From Siphonodentalium dalli (lineage: Eukaryota > Mollusca > Scaphopoda > Gadilida > Siphonodentaliidae), in contig CP136063.1 of NCBI GenBank assembly GCA_032622095.1, forward strand, positions 205,641,934 through 205,705,933: 64,000 nt of DNA, in the 5' to 3' direction. The position numbers and the translations under genes were made by a program. Within the stretch, counting starts at the first letter, position 1; every line of letters starts with the position of its first letter. Shown here in pieces: positions 1-12,700 of this stretch. Under the pieces are notes generated by a model that did not search any database, had not been told where the DNA came from, and saw only the letters and a program-made list of their open reading frames with translations.

Positions 1-485
1 ATACTCAATATATGGTGTGATTATGTCCTCAATTAAGTCACTGAAGAGCATACGCGATTGATAAAATATTTAGTTTTCAGTTAAAATTTACTAAATTTAT
101 TAGATGTTTAAGCACGTACATGTCTACCTATTCAGATCACAACATTGGAATTCGCATGGACCTTAGTGTATGCATATACAAGTACATGGTCGTTATATAT
201 GTACTGCCATGATATTTGTGTTTGATAGGTATACAAAAAATAATAAATAATAATATAATAAATAATAATATAATAATAGAATTCTGATTAATCCCGCTTT
301 GGGAGACTCGCATATATATAAGGGTTTTCAAAAAAATTCAGGAAGTTCCAATCATGGAAAGTTAAGGTATATTTACACAGGCCTCATAAGATTTGTTTAC
401 AGTAATCAGAAATACATCATTGCTTACTATAAATAAAGAGGACACCTGACAATAAGTATTGAATTTTCATAGTGAACGTGGTAGC
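1..485. repeat. Intronic segment duplicated at 34562-36067
   Basis: Bases 1-116 match 34562-34676 and bases about 120-485 match 35691-36067 with scattered substitutions. The second copy carries about 1 kb of extra DNA between the two parts. The block includes an AAT-rich microsatellite (237-285) and a half TTAA-2 element (about 296-368). The similarity ends at 'tggtagc', about 80 bp before exon 1. The left limit is unknown because the window starts inside the block. Confidence 0.85.
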
Positions 486-564
486 AATACATGTTTGAGT
501 ACTAATTTGAGTTTAGAACCCTCAATGAAATTTTCTATAATTTTTGTTTGTTTTTGTGTTTCAG

Positions 565-733
565 TGATGAGGCTAACCAGGCCTACCTTGATGTCATATA
601 AGCCTTTAATATGTGACTCACGAGACATCGGTGGTGACATCATACTGAAGCAGAATGAGAAGGACCTTAGTAAACCTCACGGCCTCAATTACTTCAGTGT
701 AGGTGATATGATGACCCTACCACAAAACTTTGG
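565..733 (+). CDS. TRAPPC13: TRAPPC13 exon 1 of window
   Basis: The acceptor is tgtgtttcag just before 565. The exon opens with TG, completing a codon whose first base is in an upstream exon outside the window, then reads [14 protein letters not shown] onward. It ends LPQNFG with two bases of the last Gly codon, followed by gtgagttg. The next exon completes this codon. The ATG at 567 is internal: relatives have about 16 residues before it, and an acceptor sits directly upstream. Confidence 0.92.
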
Positions 734-3700
734 GTGAGTTGAATTTAATAACTCCAATAATGATATTTTTTATGTTCTTCGTAGTGATGATGTTTATGCA
801 GACCTTTATATTATTTGCACATTTAACCACTGCGAGTGCCTTGGGTCCATTTAACCCTTTACCCAACAGAAGGGCCCTGTGCCAATGCATTCTCTTATAT
901 ATGCGAGTCGACCATAGGTCGCCTCGCATATATAAGAGAATGCATTGGTTTAACACATTAAAAATTATAAAAATTTTAAAGAATGTAAGAAAAAATGGTA
1001 AAAAGTGTTAAAAAAATATTTTTTTTAGGCCAATGCATTCTCTTATATATGCGAGGCGACCTATGGTCGACTCGCATATATAAGAGAATGCATTGGCACA
1101 TGGCATAACTGTAACTATCACAATGTGGTCAAGGAGCCGGTTCCAATGATATCCATATTTGTATGGTTCTATTGAGACAGACCGAAGATATTTTAGGCTG
1201 TTGAAGCTTTATTTGGCCGGTTTTGGCCGGTTTGTTGGGTAAAGGGTTAACAATACTGAAATCTGATGAAGAGAAAGACCTCGGTGTATTCATTGATAAA
1301 ACAATTAAACTTTGACAAAGACGTAAACGAGGCAGTAAATCGGACTCACGGCATCATGTATAGATCGTTGATATACAGAGAGGAGGACATTGTTGTCCCC
1401 TTGATAAAAGCATTATTACGACCGGTTTTGGAATACGGGAATCTGTTATGATCAAGTAAATGCATAAAACATTTGAAAGCCATAGAAGGTGTGCAGCGAA
1501 GAGCAACTAAGCTAGTACCAAAGGTCCGGAACCTACCATATAGAGAAAGGCTGATTAAACTCAGTCTTATGTTGTTGAAGTATAGGAGGCTGAGGGGGGA
1601 TCTTATTGAAACATATAAGATTCTCTGGGGTTCCTACAATCTTGAACCTGACAAGTCTATGTTCCAGAGGGTATACGAATCGAGAACGAGGGGCCACACC
1701 CACAAATTACACCTCAATAGATGCAACAAAGACATCCGTTTGCACTTCTTTACTGAAAGAGTGGTGCATCATTGGAACAATTTATCACAGTTCGGGATAG
1801 AATCGGAAGACCTGAAAACCTTCAAAGAAAGACTTAATTCGGAACTTTGGAACATCAGATATGAATTCAATGAGTAACAATCCAATACCGTACATATATA
1901 CTATGAACAGACAGCTTGCAATCCGTGAAAACTTCAAATTAGATTTTATATTCCGTAATTTTGCGCTAAAAGCCATCACGACTTGTTGCCAACATATATA
2001 TGTTATGTTATGTTTGTTAAACACTGGCATCTGAGATTCCTGTGTATATAATTGTATATATCATATGAATGAGTTATGAATAAATAATCATAGTGAGTGT
2101 GGACAATATTGGTCACCTCGGCCCACCTTAACCGTTAACTGTCCCATTCAGTTATAAATGTATACTTGTAAGGTGGTAAAAGCAGACAACGGATAAATAA
2201 AAGTGCAGAAGGTGCGCTATTTATTGAGGGAAGTGTTTAGATGGTCGTTTGTTGAAATTATTATCTAAACAATTCCTATGGGATAACTACTCATCAATGA
2301 TGCTTTATTATAAGGATTAACAGATTAGCTTTCGGCTATTAACAGATTTAGATGGTCGTTTGTTGAAATTATTATCTGAACATTTCCTATGGGATAACTA
2401 CTCGTCAATGATGCTTTATTATAAGGGTTAACAGATTAGCTTTCGGCTATTAACAGATTTAGATGGTGGTTTGTTGAAATTATTATCTAAACATTTCCTA
2501 TGGGATAACTACTCGTCAAATGATGCTTTAGTATAAGGGTTAATATATTAGCTTTCGACTATTAAGAGATTTGATCGTTTTTTCATGTACATCTGACATG
2601 ATGTGACTGGGTGGTTGTAATTACTATTTTTCCCATGGCACCATGCTATTTTATCAGCTAACTGCTATTTAGTGTCAATCCTGGACAAGATTATTTTTCT
2701 CTGGCCATTATTACCAGTGTCCCTTTGTTTTATGCAGGTCATATGTCCCCGCATAACAACAACTCAATATTGCTGTTGGAAAAGAAGTCAACTTTATCTA
2801 TTTTGGAAATTTCTATACTTATAAGGCCAAACAATAAAAGATATTTGATTCTCAGGCAATTTTTTTTGGAAAATCATTGAGGGAGTCTGTGGTAACAATA
2901 TACCTGATAGTTAACGTTGCCTATGGTCTTTGGTTGAATACCCACACACACATTGTTGTATTTAGCTCCTATTCGATATTGGAAACAAACATTAATTTCC
3001 ATGTGACAGTTTCCAATTTTTGTGTTGCCAGTTGACAACTATGGTGAAATCCAAAACCGAAATAAAATGGTCCAATGCAGGCCATTTTTTTCGATCCGGC
3101 AATGCCTGAGAATCAAAACCTTATTTGTTTGGCCTTATATTAGGACATTCAGGAGGATAGAAAGTCCTGATCTGATTTAAAAAAAACTTGTGTGTGGCCA
3201 TCATGAATGGTTTTAGGGAGAAACCAATGGTGAGCAGCTAAAGGAGACATTTTTGGTTGGGTTTTTTACAAAAATGCTTCATGGGCAGGTGGGCGTTCTG
3301 TGGGCAGTGGGCATCTACGGATGGCGATAGTGCATTAACCCTTTACCCAACAAACCGGCCAAATAAAGCTTCAACAGCCTAAAATATCTTCGGTCTGTCT
3401 CAATAGAACCATACAAATATGGATATCATTGGAACCGGCTCCTTGACCACATTGTGATAGTTACAGTTATGCCCTGTGCCAATGCATTCTCTTATATATG
3501 CGAGTCGACCATAGGTCGCCTCGCATATATAAGAGAATGCATTGGCCTAAAAAAATCATCTTTTTTTAACACTTTTTACCATTTTTTCTTACATTCTTTA
3601 ACAATTTTATAATTTTTAATGTGTTAAGCCAATGCATTCTCTTATATATGCGAGGCGACCTATGGTCGACTCGCATATATAAGAGAATGCATTGGCACAG

Positions 3701-6700
3701 GGCCGTTCTGTTGGGTAAAGGGTTAACTTAACTCTTTCTATTCTGAATGGAGTATCCCATTTAGTTATAAAAGTATACATTGGAATGGTCTATTATTTAC
3801 CTGAAAAATAAGCAAACAATACAAGTGCAGGAGGATTCCTATTCATTAGTGAGAAATGTTCAGATAATAACACGTTTGTTGAATTTATTATCCGAACATT
3901 TCCTAAGTGACAACTACTCGTCAATGAGTATTTAGTATAGAATGGGTTAAACAAATATCAACTGATCTGTGGTATTTGAGACTTGCTTAACAATGTCTAG
4001 TTCGAAAACTGGCCAGGTCCACTTATATTTAGTTAATTTTCATGAATTTTGATCGTGATAGCACAATAACTTTTGCGAGATATATTTGGGGGAAATATTT
4101 GGTTACCGCAACTCGACCCCGCATCATCCCATTCATTTTATGATTTATATCTACCATATGCGTACATGCCTAGATTTTGCATGTCAATTTAACACTCATA
4201 CACAGCCAGTAGTTGAGACACATAAAATCTATTTCTTTGATGAAATTGCTGATATTTTTGGCCCATATTTCTGTCTCTGATGTCTTAAAATTAAAACAAA
4301 TAGAGAGAACAATTTTGTCAACACGAAAAGACACATTTAAAATGGAACTATATTTTTTCTTGATGGTGTCTTTACTTCCCTCTTTGTTTGTGATAAAGAA
4401 ATCAACATTTTAACACGAGCATTTTGAAGCTAAAATTTGATTATGTGATAAAATGGATCTCAAATTCATCGCGATTCTACACAAAATTTATTAACCTCAT
4501 CCACTAAATTTAATTCGAGCCAGGCTAAATCTTGGCAAGAATCAAATTTTGAGCACTCTGTTAATAGATTTCAAATAGAATTACCTTCAAAGTTTCACGA
4601 GATAAACGAACATTGTGGGGAATGTTGAAATGACTAGGGTATTTTGTAGTCGACTAGTCGGCAGCCCTTAGTCGACTACTAGTCGACACCTACTAGATAT
4701 AGAACAATCAAAATCCCACACAGGATTATCAAAGTATTTTGTTAGACATCGACGATCTGGCCAGTTCAATGTGTTAGATATGCAATTTTTTATACAGCTG
4801 TTTGTCATCATAAATTTATTAAAACATGCATATTTATCATTATATTTATCGATGTTGACAGCCTATAGTGACAGGTAAGTATCATGAACGTCACTCATAT
4901 CATATAATATTGGGGTAAACTTCAGCGTTGAAGTTATGTTTGCGTGCGATCGCGCCAAAGTAACGGTAATAAATACTATAGAGAGACTTCGAAATATCTG
5001 TATGCAACAAGCTTCCTAACTTCCGGCACATGCACAGTCAATACGCGGTTCTATATATTAATTACAGGTGTGACATTTTACGTAATGTTCAGCGAGCTGT
5101 TCACCATACCGTGTAACCATTGGTCTATACTATAGGGGTGTGGGGGTTATATGACAATGAGTCAATGACTTGATTAGAAATCTGACTGAGAAACTTATCA
5201 ACCCCCCAGTTAGTAGTGAGTGAACACGTGGTCACGTTGGAATTGGTTTGATCTTGTATCAGCCATCGCGTCGTTAAAACAATCATAACGTCAGACCTAG
5301 AATGTCATAGATCAAAGGTGCCGCACTTTGAATATGACAATGTGTACAAGAAACACTGCTGATGCGACTTATAGCCGAACAATAATTGTCCCAAAGAGAC
5401 ATCAAAGATATCCCACTATTCCGGCAAATAACAGGTCACTATCTCTCTCATGATGACTGAATATCTAGATCAGCAACATGTTTTCATAATACCATAGCCA
5501 CGACCAGGTGGTTGTATTTGGGGTTCATCGCAATCGTGTGCTTTATACACACGGGCAACAATACATATGGAAGTATACTGCATGCATCAAAAATGATTGC
5601 TACCAATGAAACATTTATCTATACCTTTCTGTGAAATATGGCGATTAGTCGACTAGGAGATTATCGCCGAAATTATAGTTTACATCGACTAATCGTTTCA
5701 ACACTAATTCTAGATGGTTTTGACAGAATTATGTCAGATCTACATGGGAGGTCTCTTTAATTGGATCTAATAACTTTTCAACACTTTCTTTCAGGAACAT
5801 ATTTCTGGGAGAAACCTTTTCAAGTTACATCAGTGTTCACAATGACAGTAATCAAATTTGTAAAGACATTACATTGAAGGTGAGTATACTTTACGCATGG
5901 TATTGTTAACCCTTCCATGACCGGAGCTGCCTGAAACTTTGCAAAAACCCAATGCATTCTCTTATATATACTAGTCTCCCTATGGGAGACTCACATACAT
6001 AAGAGAATGCACCGGCACATGATCTTTAATGCTGCACCAGCGCAGCTCTCATCATGAAAGGGTTAAAAACCTTTATCCCTGATAGGTGTGATATAACATA
6101 GGGTTCTTTATATGCAGGTCTGGAATTTCCTGGAAAACTTAAAAAAAATTCAAAAAAATGAATGGCAACAAGCCATATTTCCGATCTATATCCTGTAAAG
6201 TTACCCATAATTCTGCTGTGGTTAAGGGGTCGATTAATTAGAGCCTTACTGTTCCTTTGTTTTTAGCCTTAACACTTTCTGTACTAAATGGATTCTCCCA
6301 TTCAGCTATAAAGTGTACATCGGAATGGTCTAATATTGATGAAGGTGAGTATACTTTATGCATGGCATTGTTAACTCTTCCGTGACTGAATGGAAGAAGG
6401 AAATATGGCTTGTTGCCATTCATCAGAAAGCTCTCGGCTCCCGACTGTGAAATAGATTATTAAAGAACAGGTATTAACAAAGAAATGTGTTCCATACATG
6501 CCTGTTCAAAGTTATAATTTTCCCCATCAGAAAAGGCCAGAGCATCAAAAAGTTCCCAGGTTTTCAACTGGTGGAGTACAGTATTGCCCTAAATAATCGA
6601 CTCCTTAACCACAGCAGAATTATGGGTAATTTTTCAGTATTTAGTCGGAAATATGGCTTGTTCCCATTCATCGGAAAGCTCTCAGTGCTTTCCGATGAAT

Positions 6701-9700
6701 GGCAACAAGCCATATTTCCGACTAAATCCTGAAAAGTTACCCATAATTCTGCTGTGGTTAAGGAGTCGATTAATTAGAGCATTACTGTAGCTCCTTGGTT
6801 AGATCTTAACCCTTTCTATACTAAATGGGTTCTCCCAGTCAGTTAAAAAGTGTACAACAGAAAGGTCTATTATTCATTTGGAGGGATGTTAAGTTGATAC
6901 AAGCAGACGACAGATAAATAAAAGTGCAGAAGAAGGGAAATGTTTAGATAACAAATGAACAGTTCCTATGGGATAACTACACATCAATGATGGGTTAGTA
7001 TAGAAAGGGTTAAGGAAAATAAATAAAAAATTCTGCTATTGGAGACCTAGACATATAGTTAAGTTCCCAGATGGTGAAGATGGTCATGTGATCCCATTGG
7101 TCACCTCGATTATGCATTGTGTTGTCTGCCAATTTAGGAGAAACTAAACTAAAAATAAAGAAGAAGAAACTTTCTAAATAAGTTTCTAAAGATACTAACA
7201 AAATAATTTAATTTGATAATAAAGATACTTTCCAGAGAAGATTAGTTCTAAGCAGAATGAGGTCACCAGAGGGTGAATTTAGTAATGCTAGTCCGCTAAT
7301 AGCATCGCTAATTAAATTCACCCTCTGGGGACCTCCTTCTGCAAATGTCCGGCACCATATTTGGAGTTCTGGTCTTATATTCATTCTGTCTCATTGAGCC
7401 ATTGTGAATTTTTATGATGGGATTGACCCGTGACTTGTTAAGTTGTTATGAATCTTGAGTACATAATTCTATAGCTTATATGCACTTTTCTTACATCCTT
7501 GAACCTTCCACAAGATATATTAATTGACTACTTGTTGGTATCTCTTGAACAGAGACAGCAAGCCTGCAAATAGTGTGTCTGTCATTTGCAGAATGAGGTC
7601 CCCAGAGGGTGAATTTAGTGATGCTATCCCACACGGTGAGCTAGCATCACCAAATTCACCCTCTGGGAACCTCATTCTGATTAGGCCTCAACTGCTATGG
7701 GAGATCTAGCATCAGATTGAATTTCCCCAGTTGAAGTTGGTGATGTTCACCCATTGGTTACCTCGATTATGCATTTTATCTTCTGCAAATTGGGGGATAT
7801 AGAAACTTCTCAGAAGTAAAAAAGTAACTAAAATGTTTTTTTAATTTGAGACTATAGATACTTCCCAGAAGATGAGGCCTAAGCAGAATGAGGTCCCCAG
7901 AGAGTGTGAATTTAGTGATGCTAACCCTCTGGAGACCTCATTCTGCAAATGTCTGGCACCATATTTTGTAGCCACTCGTGAAAATTTGATATTTCTTTCC
8001 AGACACTAATTAGTCCGGTGCCATGTGTACCCCAGTAATTTGTCTCTGTAAAATCTAGTTTCTTTTGATTTTTGCAATCATAAGGCAATTATACACCATA
8101 AAAGTTTTGGTGCCATTTTTTCTGATACCATTTAGGGTGAAAATTTTCCAATTTTCGAAAGGGTGGGGTAAAATATTCGAATTTGTTTGTTTTGTTACAT
8201 ATGCACAACAAAGTATGGCATAATGCATATAAAAATAACCATAGTGATGCCAGGAATCTATTTAAGCCCATCCAAGAAGGTTTCGTGAATAATTGAGAAA
8301 ACACGGTTGGGTATATATGGAAATATTGGTGTTTTTCGACTAATTTTTTAATTTTTCAGGAAATTGTTATACAATATAACTTTTTGCCCTGTGACATATC
8401 AGAAAAGATTAGAAGAGTATTAACACAAGACACCTTAATATCTTAATTTTGCCATCCGCATTCGTTTGGAGAGTTTTCCTGTTTGGATTGTAATCCTTAT
8501 GGTCAAGTTGGTGACAATCTCATCAATATCATTAATAAATCGGTGGTCCCCAAAGAAGTAAAGATGGACATTCTCCAGAGAGCATCTTACATGAAGGCAG
8601 AGTATGAATCATTTGTAACCAACCGGATCAATGGGCCAGTTAACCTATGGGAGCCAATGACGAAGTGCAAGCTTAAGAATTGGAATTCAAACGGGAAAAC
8701 TCTCCAAACGAATGTTGATGGCAAAATCGTTGAGTTGAAGGATAACCGATTTCTGTTTGCCAGGATGGCCATTGTCGCGAAATCACGACCCGAACTGGAT
8801 GTGTCAAATACTATAAAGATGTATGAACTCATGTGTACCAAGGTCACTATTTTCACCGAATGGATCATTATTGCCATGCAATGACAAATCAAAGCTAGCA
8901 CATATATTGGAGACGATTGGTGACAACCCGGCATCAATCGCTAGTGCCAACGACGACGACAAATGCTCACCAAGAGCACTCATTGTAGATGGCATGGCAC
9001 TGGTTCATCAGATACCAAAAGGATTCCCCATGTCATCATGCAACGACCTTGCAAAATCAGTCATTGGATTCCTGGAACAAAAATCATCCCGTTATCAATC
9101 TGTGCATGTTGTGTTCGACCATTACGCAGACGATTCACTTAAAAATGCCACACGCGATCGCCGAAGAGGGTCTGTGAAGGATAATCGAGAGTATATATGT
9201 GTTGACGCTACCCCAATACAATCTGGGTTGAATGTGTTCCTCAGCAATTCGAAAACAAAATAAAGTCTTACAGAATATCTTGCACAAAAAGTTGTTGATT
9301 ACTACAAGACAAGCACCAGAGATGTTATCGTGTCAACAGATAGTGGCACAAGAGGAAATTCACGATGTGCCAGTCATCATTCTGTCAACAACACAAGAAG
9401 AAGCAGACACGATAATGATGCTAAACGGGACAGATGCATTTAAGTCAGGATACAAAGTGCACATATTATCACCAGATACTGACGTGTTGGTGTCGTCGCT
9501 TCGACGAGCTGAGGAGCTTGGACCGGACGCATGTGTGATTCTAAGTGCTGGCAACAAATTCCGACAGATTAATCTCAACCAAGTAACCAAAGCACTGGGA
9601 CCAGACAAAGTTGCTGCACTTCCTGGATTTCACGCCTTTACTGGTTGTGATACAACTGGCCGTTTCGCTGGAAAAGGGAAGCTAAAATGTTGGAAAGCAT

Positions 9701-12700
9701 TTGATAACGCGGACAATCGTATAATTACAGCATTCGGTGCCCTTGGAAAAAGCGAAATACCCAGTGAAATTACCATTCGCCAATTAGAACGATATGTCTG
9801 TAAACTATACTCCCCCAAGACCAAAATTGAAGACGTCGGGGAACTACGATGGCACCTCTTTAAACAAAAGCAGGCAGAGGCAGAACAATTACCACCAACA
9901 AAGGAAGTCTTGTTAAACCACATTCTACGGGCGCTCTACCAAGGACTCGTTTGGTGCAATGATCTTGTGGCACAACCAAGCTTACCATCACCGCTAGCCT
10001 ATGGATGGTATGAAGACAGTGAACGATGTCGTCCAAAAACATCAAGCCAGAAACCTGCACCCGATGCTGTATTACAACTAGTTAGATGTTCATGTGGCAA
10101 AGGGCGATGCAAAACTAATTGTTGTTTATGTCGCAAGCATCAGATGAGGTGTACAGAAATGTGTTTATGTGAAGGGTCTGAAGATGATTGTGAGAATACT
10201 GACATTGATGCACATATTGAAGAAGACTCCGGCAACTCTGACGACTATGATGAATAATTATGTAAACCATGTGAATGTATAATTGTTTAAGTATGTGATT
10301 AATAATGCATTAAGATATTAAGGTGTCTTGTGTGTTAATATTCTCTAATCATTTCTGATATGTCACAGGGCAAAAAGTTATATTGTATAACAATTTCCTG
10401 AAAAATTAGTCGAAAAACACCAATATTTCCATATATACCTAACCGCGTTTTCTCAATTATTCACGAAAGCTTCTTGGATGGGCTTAAATAGATTCCTGGC
10501 ATCACTACGGTTATTTTGATATGCATTATGCCATACTTTGTTGTGCATATGTAAAAAAAAAAAAATATTTTAGAAATTCTGACCCCGCCCTCCAAAAATC
10601 GTAAAAAATTTCATCCTAAATGGTCTCAGAAAAAATGGCACCAAAACTTTTCTGTTGTACAAATGCCTTATGATTGCAAAAAGCAAAAGAAACTAGATTT
10701 TACAGAGAAAAATTACTGGGTCTATATTGGGTACACATGGCACCGGACTAAATGAGATATTTCGGTATTCAAACAAAAACTGTAGGTATTCTCTATTTCT
10801 TACATCCTTGAACCTTCCATAAGACAAATTAAGTGACTACTTGTTGGGATCTCTTGAACAGATACATTAAGCCTGCAAATAGTGTGTCTGCCATTTGCAA
10901 AATGAGGTCCTCAGATGGTGAATTTAGTGACGTTATCCCGCATGGTGGGCTAGCATCACCAAATTCACCCTCTGGGAACTTCATTCTGCTTAGGCCTCAA
11001 CTGCTATGGGAGATCTAGCATCAGATTGAAATTCCACAGTTGAAGTTGGTGATGTTCACCCATTAGTCACCTCGATTATGCATTTTATCTTCTGCAAATT
11101 GGGGGATAGAAACTTCCCAGAAGTAAAAAAGTAACTAAAACAATGTTAATTTGAAACTATCGACACTTCCAGAAAAGATAAGTCCTAAGCAGAATGAGGT
11201 CCTCAGAGGGTGAAATTGGTGATGCTAGCCCACTGTGCGGGATATCGTCACTAAATTCACCCTCTGGGGACCTCATTCTGCAAATGTCCGCCACCATATT
11301 TTGTGACCTGGTCTTGACTCTGAAATCTTGAGTACATAATTCCATAGCTATACAGTAATGCCCTAAGTAATCGACTCCTTAACCACAGCAGAATTATGGG
11401 TAACTTTTCAGGATTTAGTCGGAAATATTGCTTGTTGCCATTCATCGGAAAGCTGTCGAGGAGAGCTTTCCTATGAATGGCAACAAGCCATATTTCCGAC
11501 TAAATCCTGAAAAGTTACCCATAATTCTGCTGTGGTTAAGGAGTTGATTACTTAGGGCATTACTTTATATGCACATTTTTACGTCCTTGAACCAAGACAA
11601 ATTAAGTGACTACTTGTTGGCATCTCTTGAACAGAGACAGTGAATCTATAGCCAAGTGGCTTGCTTCATTGTGAGTCCATCGCTGCCAGATTTTTGTAAG
11701 GATGATACATTAATGTGTCTGAGACCGTCTAGTGTCTCATAGAATCTGTGATCAATACTTATATTCTCTCAGACTTGACTCTCATTCCTCGATGTGTACT
11801 ATTGTACTCCTATTGAACACAGAGGTCACGAAATTAGATATGTGTTTGACTTATATTTATAGGTTACTCAAATGTCTGCTCTAGTACTGTAGTTCTTCAG
11901 TAATGCCCTAAATAATCGACTCCTTAACCACAGCAGAATTATGGGTAATTTTTCAGGATTTACTCAGAAATATAGCTTGTTGCCATTCATCGGAAAGCTC
12001 TCAGTGAGAATGGCAACAAGCCATATTTCCAACTAAATCCTGAAAAATTACCCATAATTCTGATGTGTTAAGGAGTTGATTATTTAGGGCATTACTGTAT
12101 GTCACATGAATTTCTGAATCTGAGTCGGATTTATGGATTGTATTAATTAAAAGGAGATAATGATGTTTATGTGACATAGAAAGGTGGACACTACCAATTT
12201 CATAGAAATAACTGGTCTGCCATATTAATTGACATGTTTAGATTATTCTTTAATTTTTAGTAGTTTATTTTTCCAACCAATATTCTTGGTAAAATATGTT
12301 TGCTTATCTCTTCTATATATTTTGAGAAACTCCTTGTATTCGAGAGATAGCCCACACCCTCCGGACCTCAATGATATGATCGTGAATGAGTATTGATATA
12401 CCCCACTAAACTTTGACAAACACCAGTAATGGTGTGTAGGTCATTTACATATCTCTCCTATATATTTTAATACAATCTATCTAATTTACATATCTCTCTT
12501 ATATATTTATGTTTGTGTGTGTGTTGTACTTCATACAAATCTACGATTCTCGACCGATCGGGACGAAACTTGGTACGTGTGTGTAGTTTGACCAGGCGGT
12601 GGTCGTTGTCGTATTGGCGAGCCCGTGCGACGCCCGTGCAGCGCATGCGCAGACGAGATCTCGGAAACGGGTGGAGCTATCGACTTGAAATTTGCTATGT

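Larger units (their letters stand above)
8011..10750. mobile_element. 2.7-kb element with 440-bp TIRs and a PIN-like gene
   Basis: The left arm (8011-8447) and right arm (10309-10750) are inverted copies about 440 bp long, starting TAGTCCGGTGCCATGTGTAC, with small indels. The only coding region between them (8483-10257) is a broken gene for a PIN/FEN1-like nuclease-fold protein. Flanks are ...actaat and aatgag..., so a short A/T target duplication is possible but ambiguous. I see no DDE transposase, reverse transcriptase or integrase. I know related proteins as abundant unnamed multicopy genes in aquatic invertebrates, but do not know a named superfamily for this architecture. Confidence 0.82.

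Noticed and set aside
459-564. Upstream extension of the exon 1 frame to an ATG at 459
   Set aside because: It crosses a good acceptor (tgtgtttcag) at 564, does not resemble the family N-terminus, and part of it lies in a duplicated intronic segment.
8587-8937. Minus-strand frames opposite the PIN-like gene
   Set aside because: They are shadows of the plus-strand coding region, which carries the recognisable motifs.
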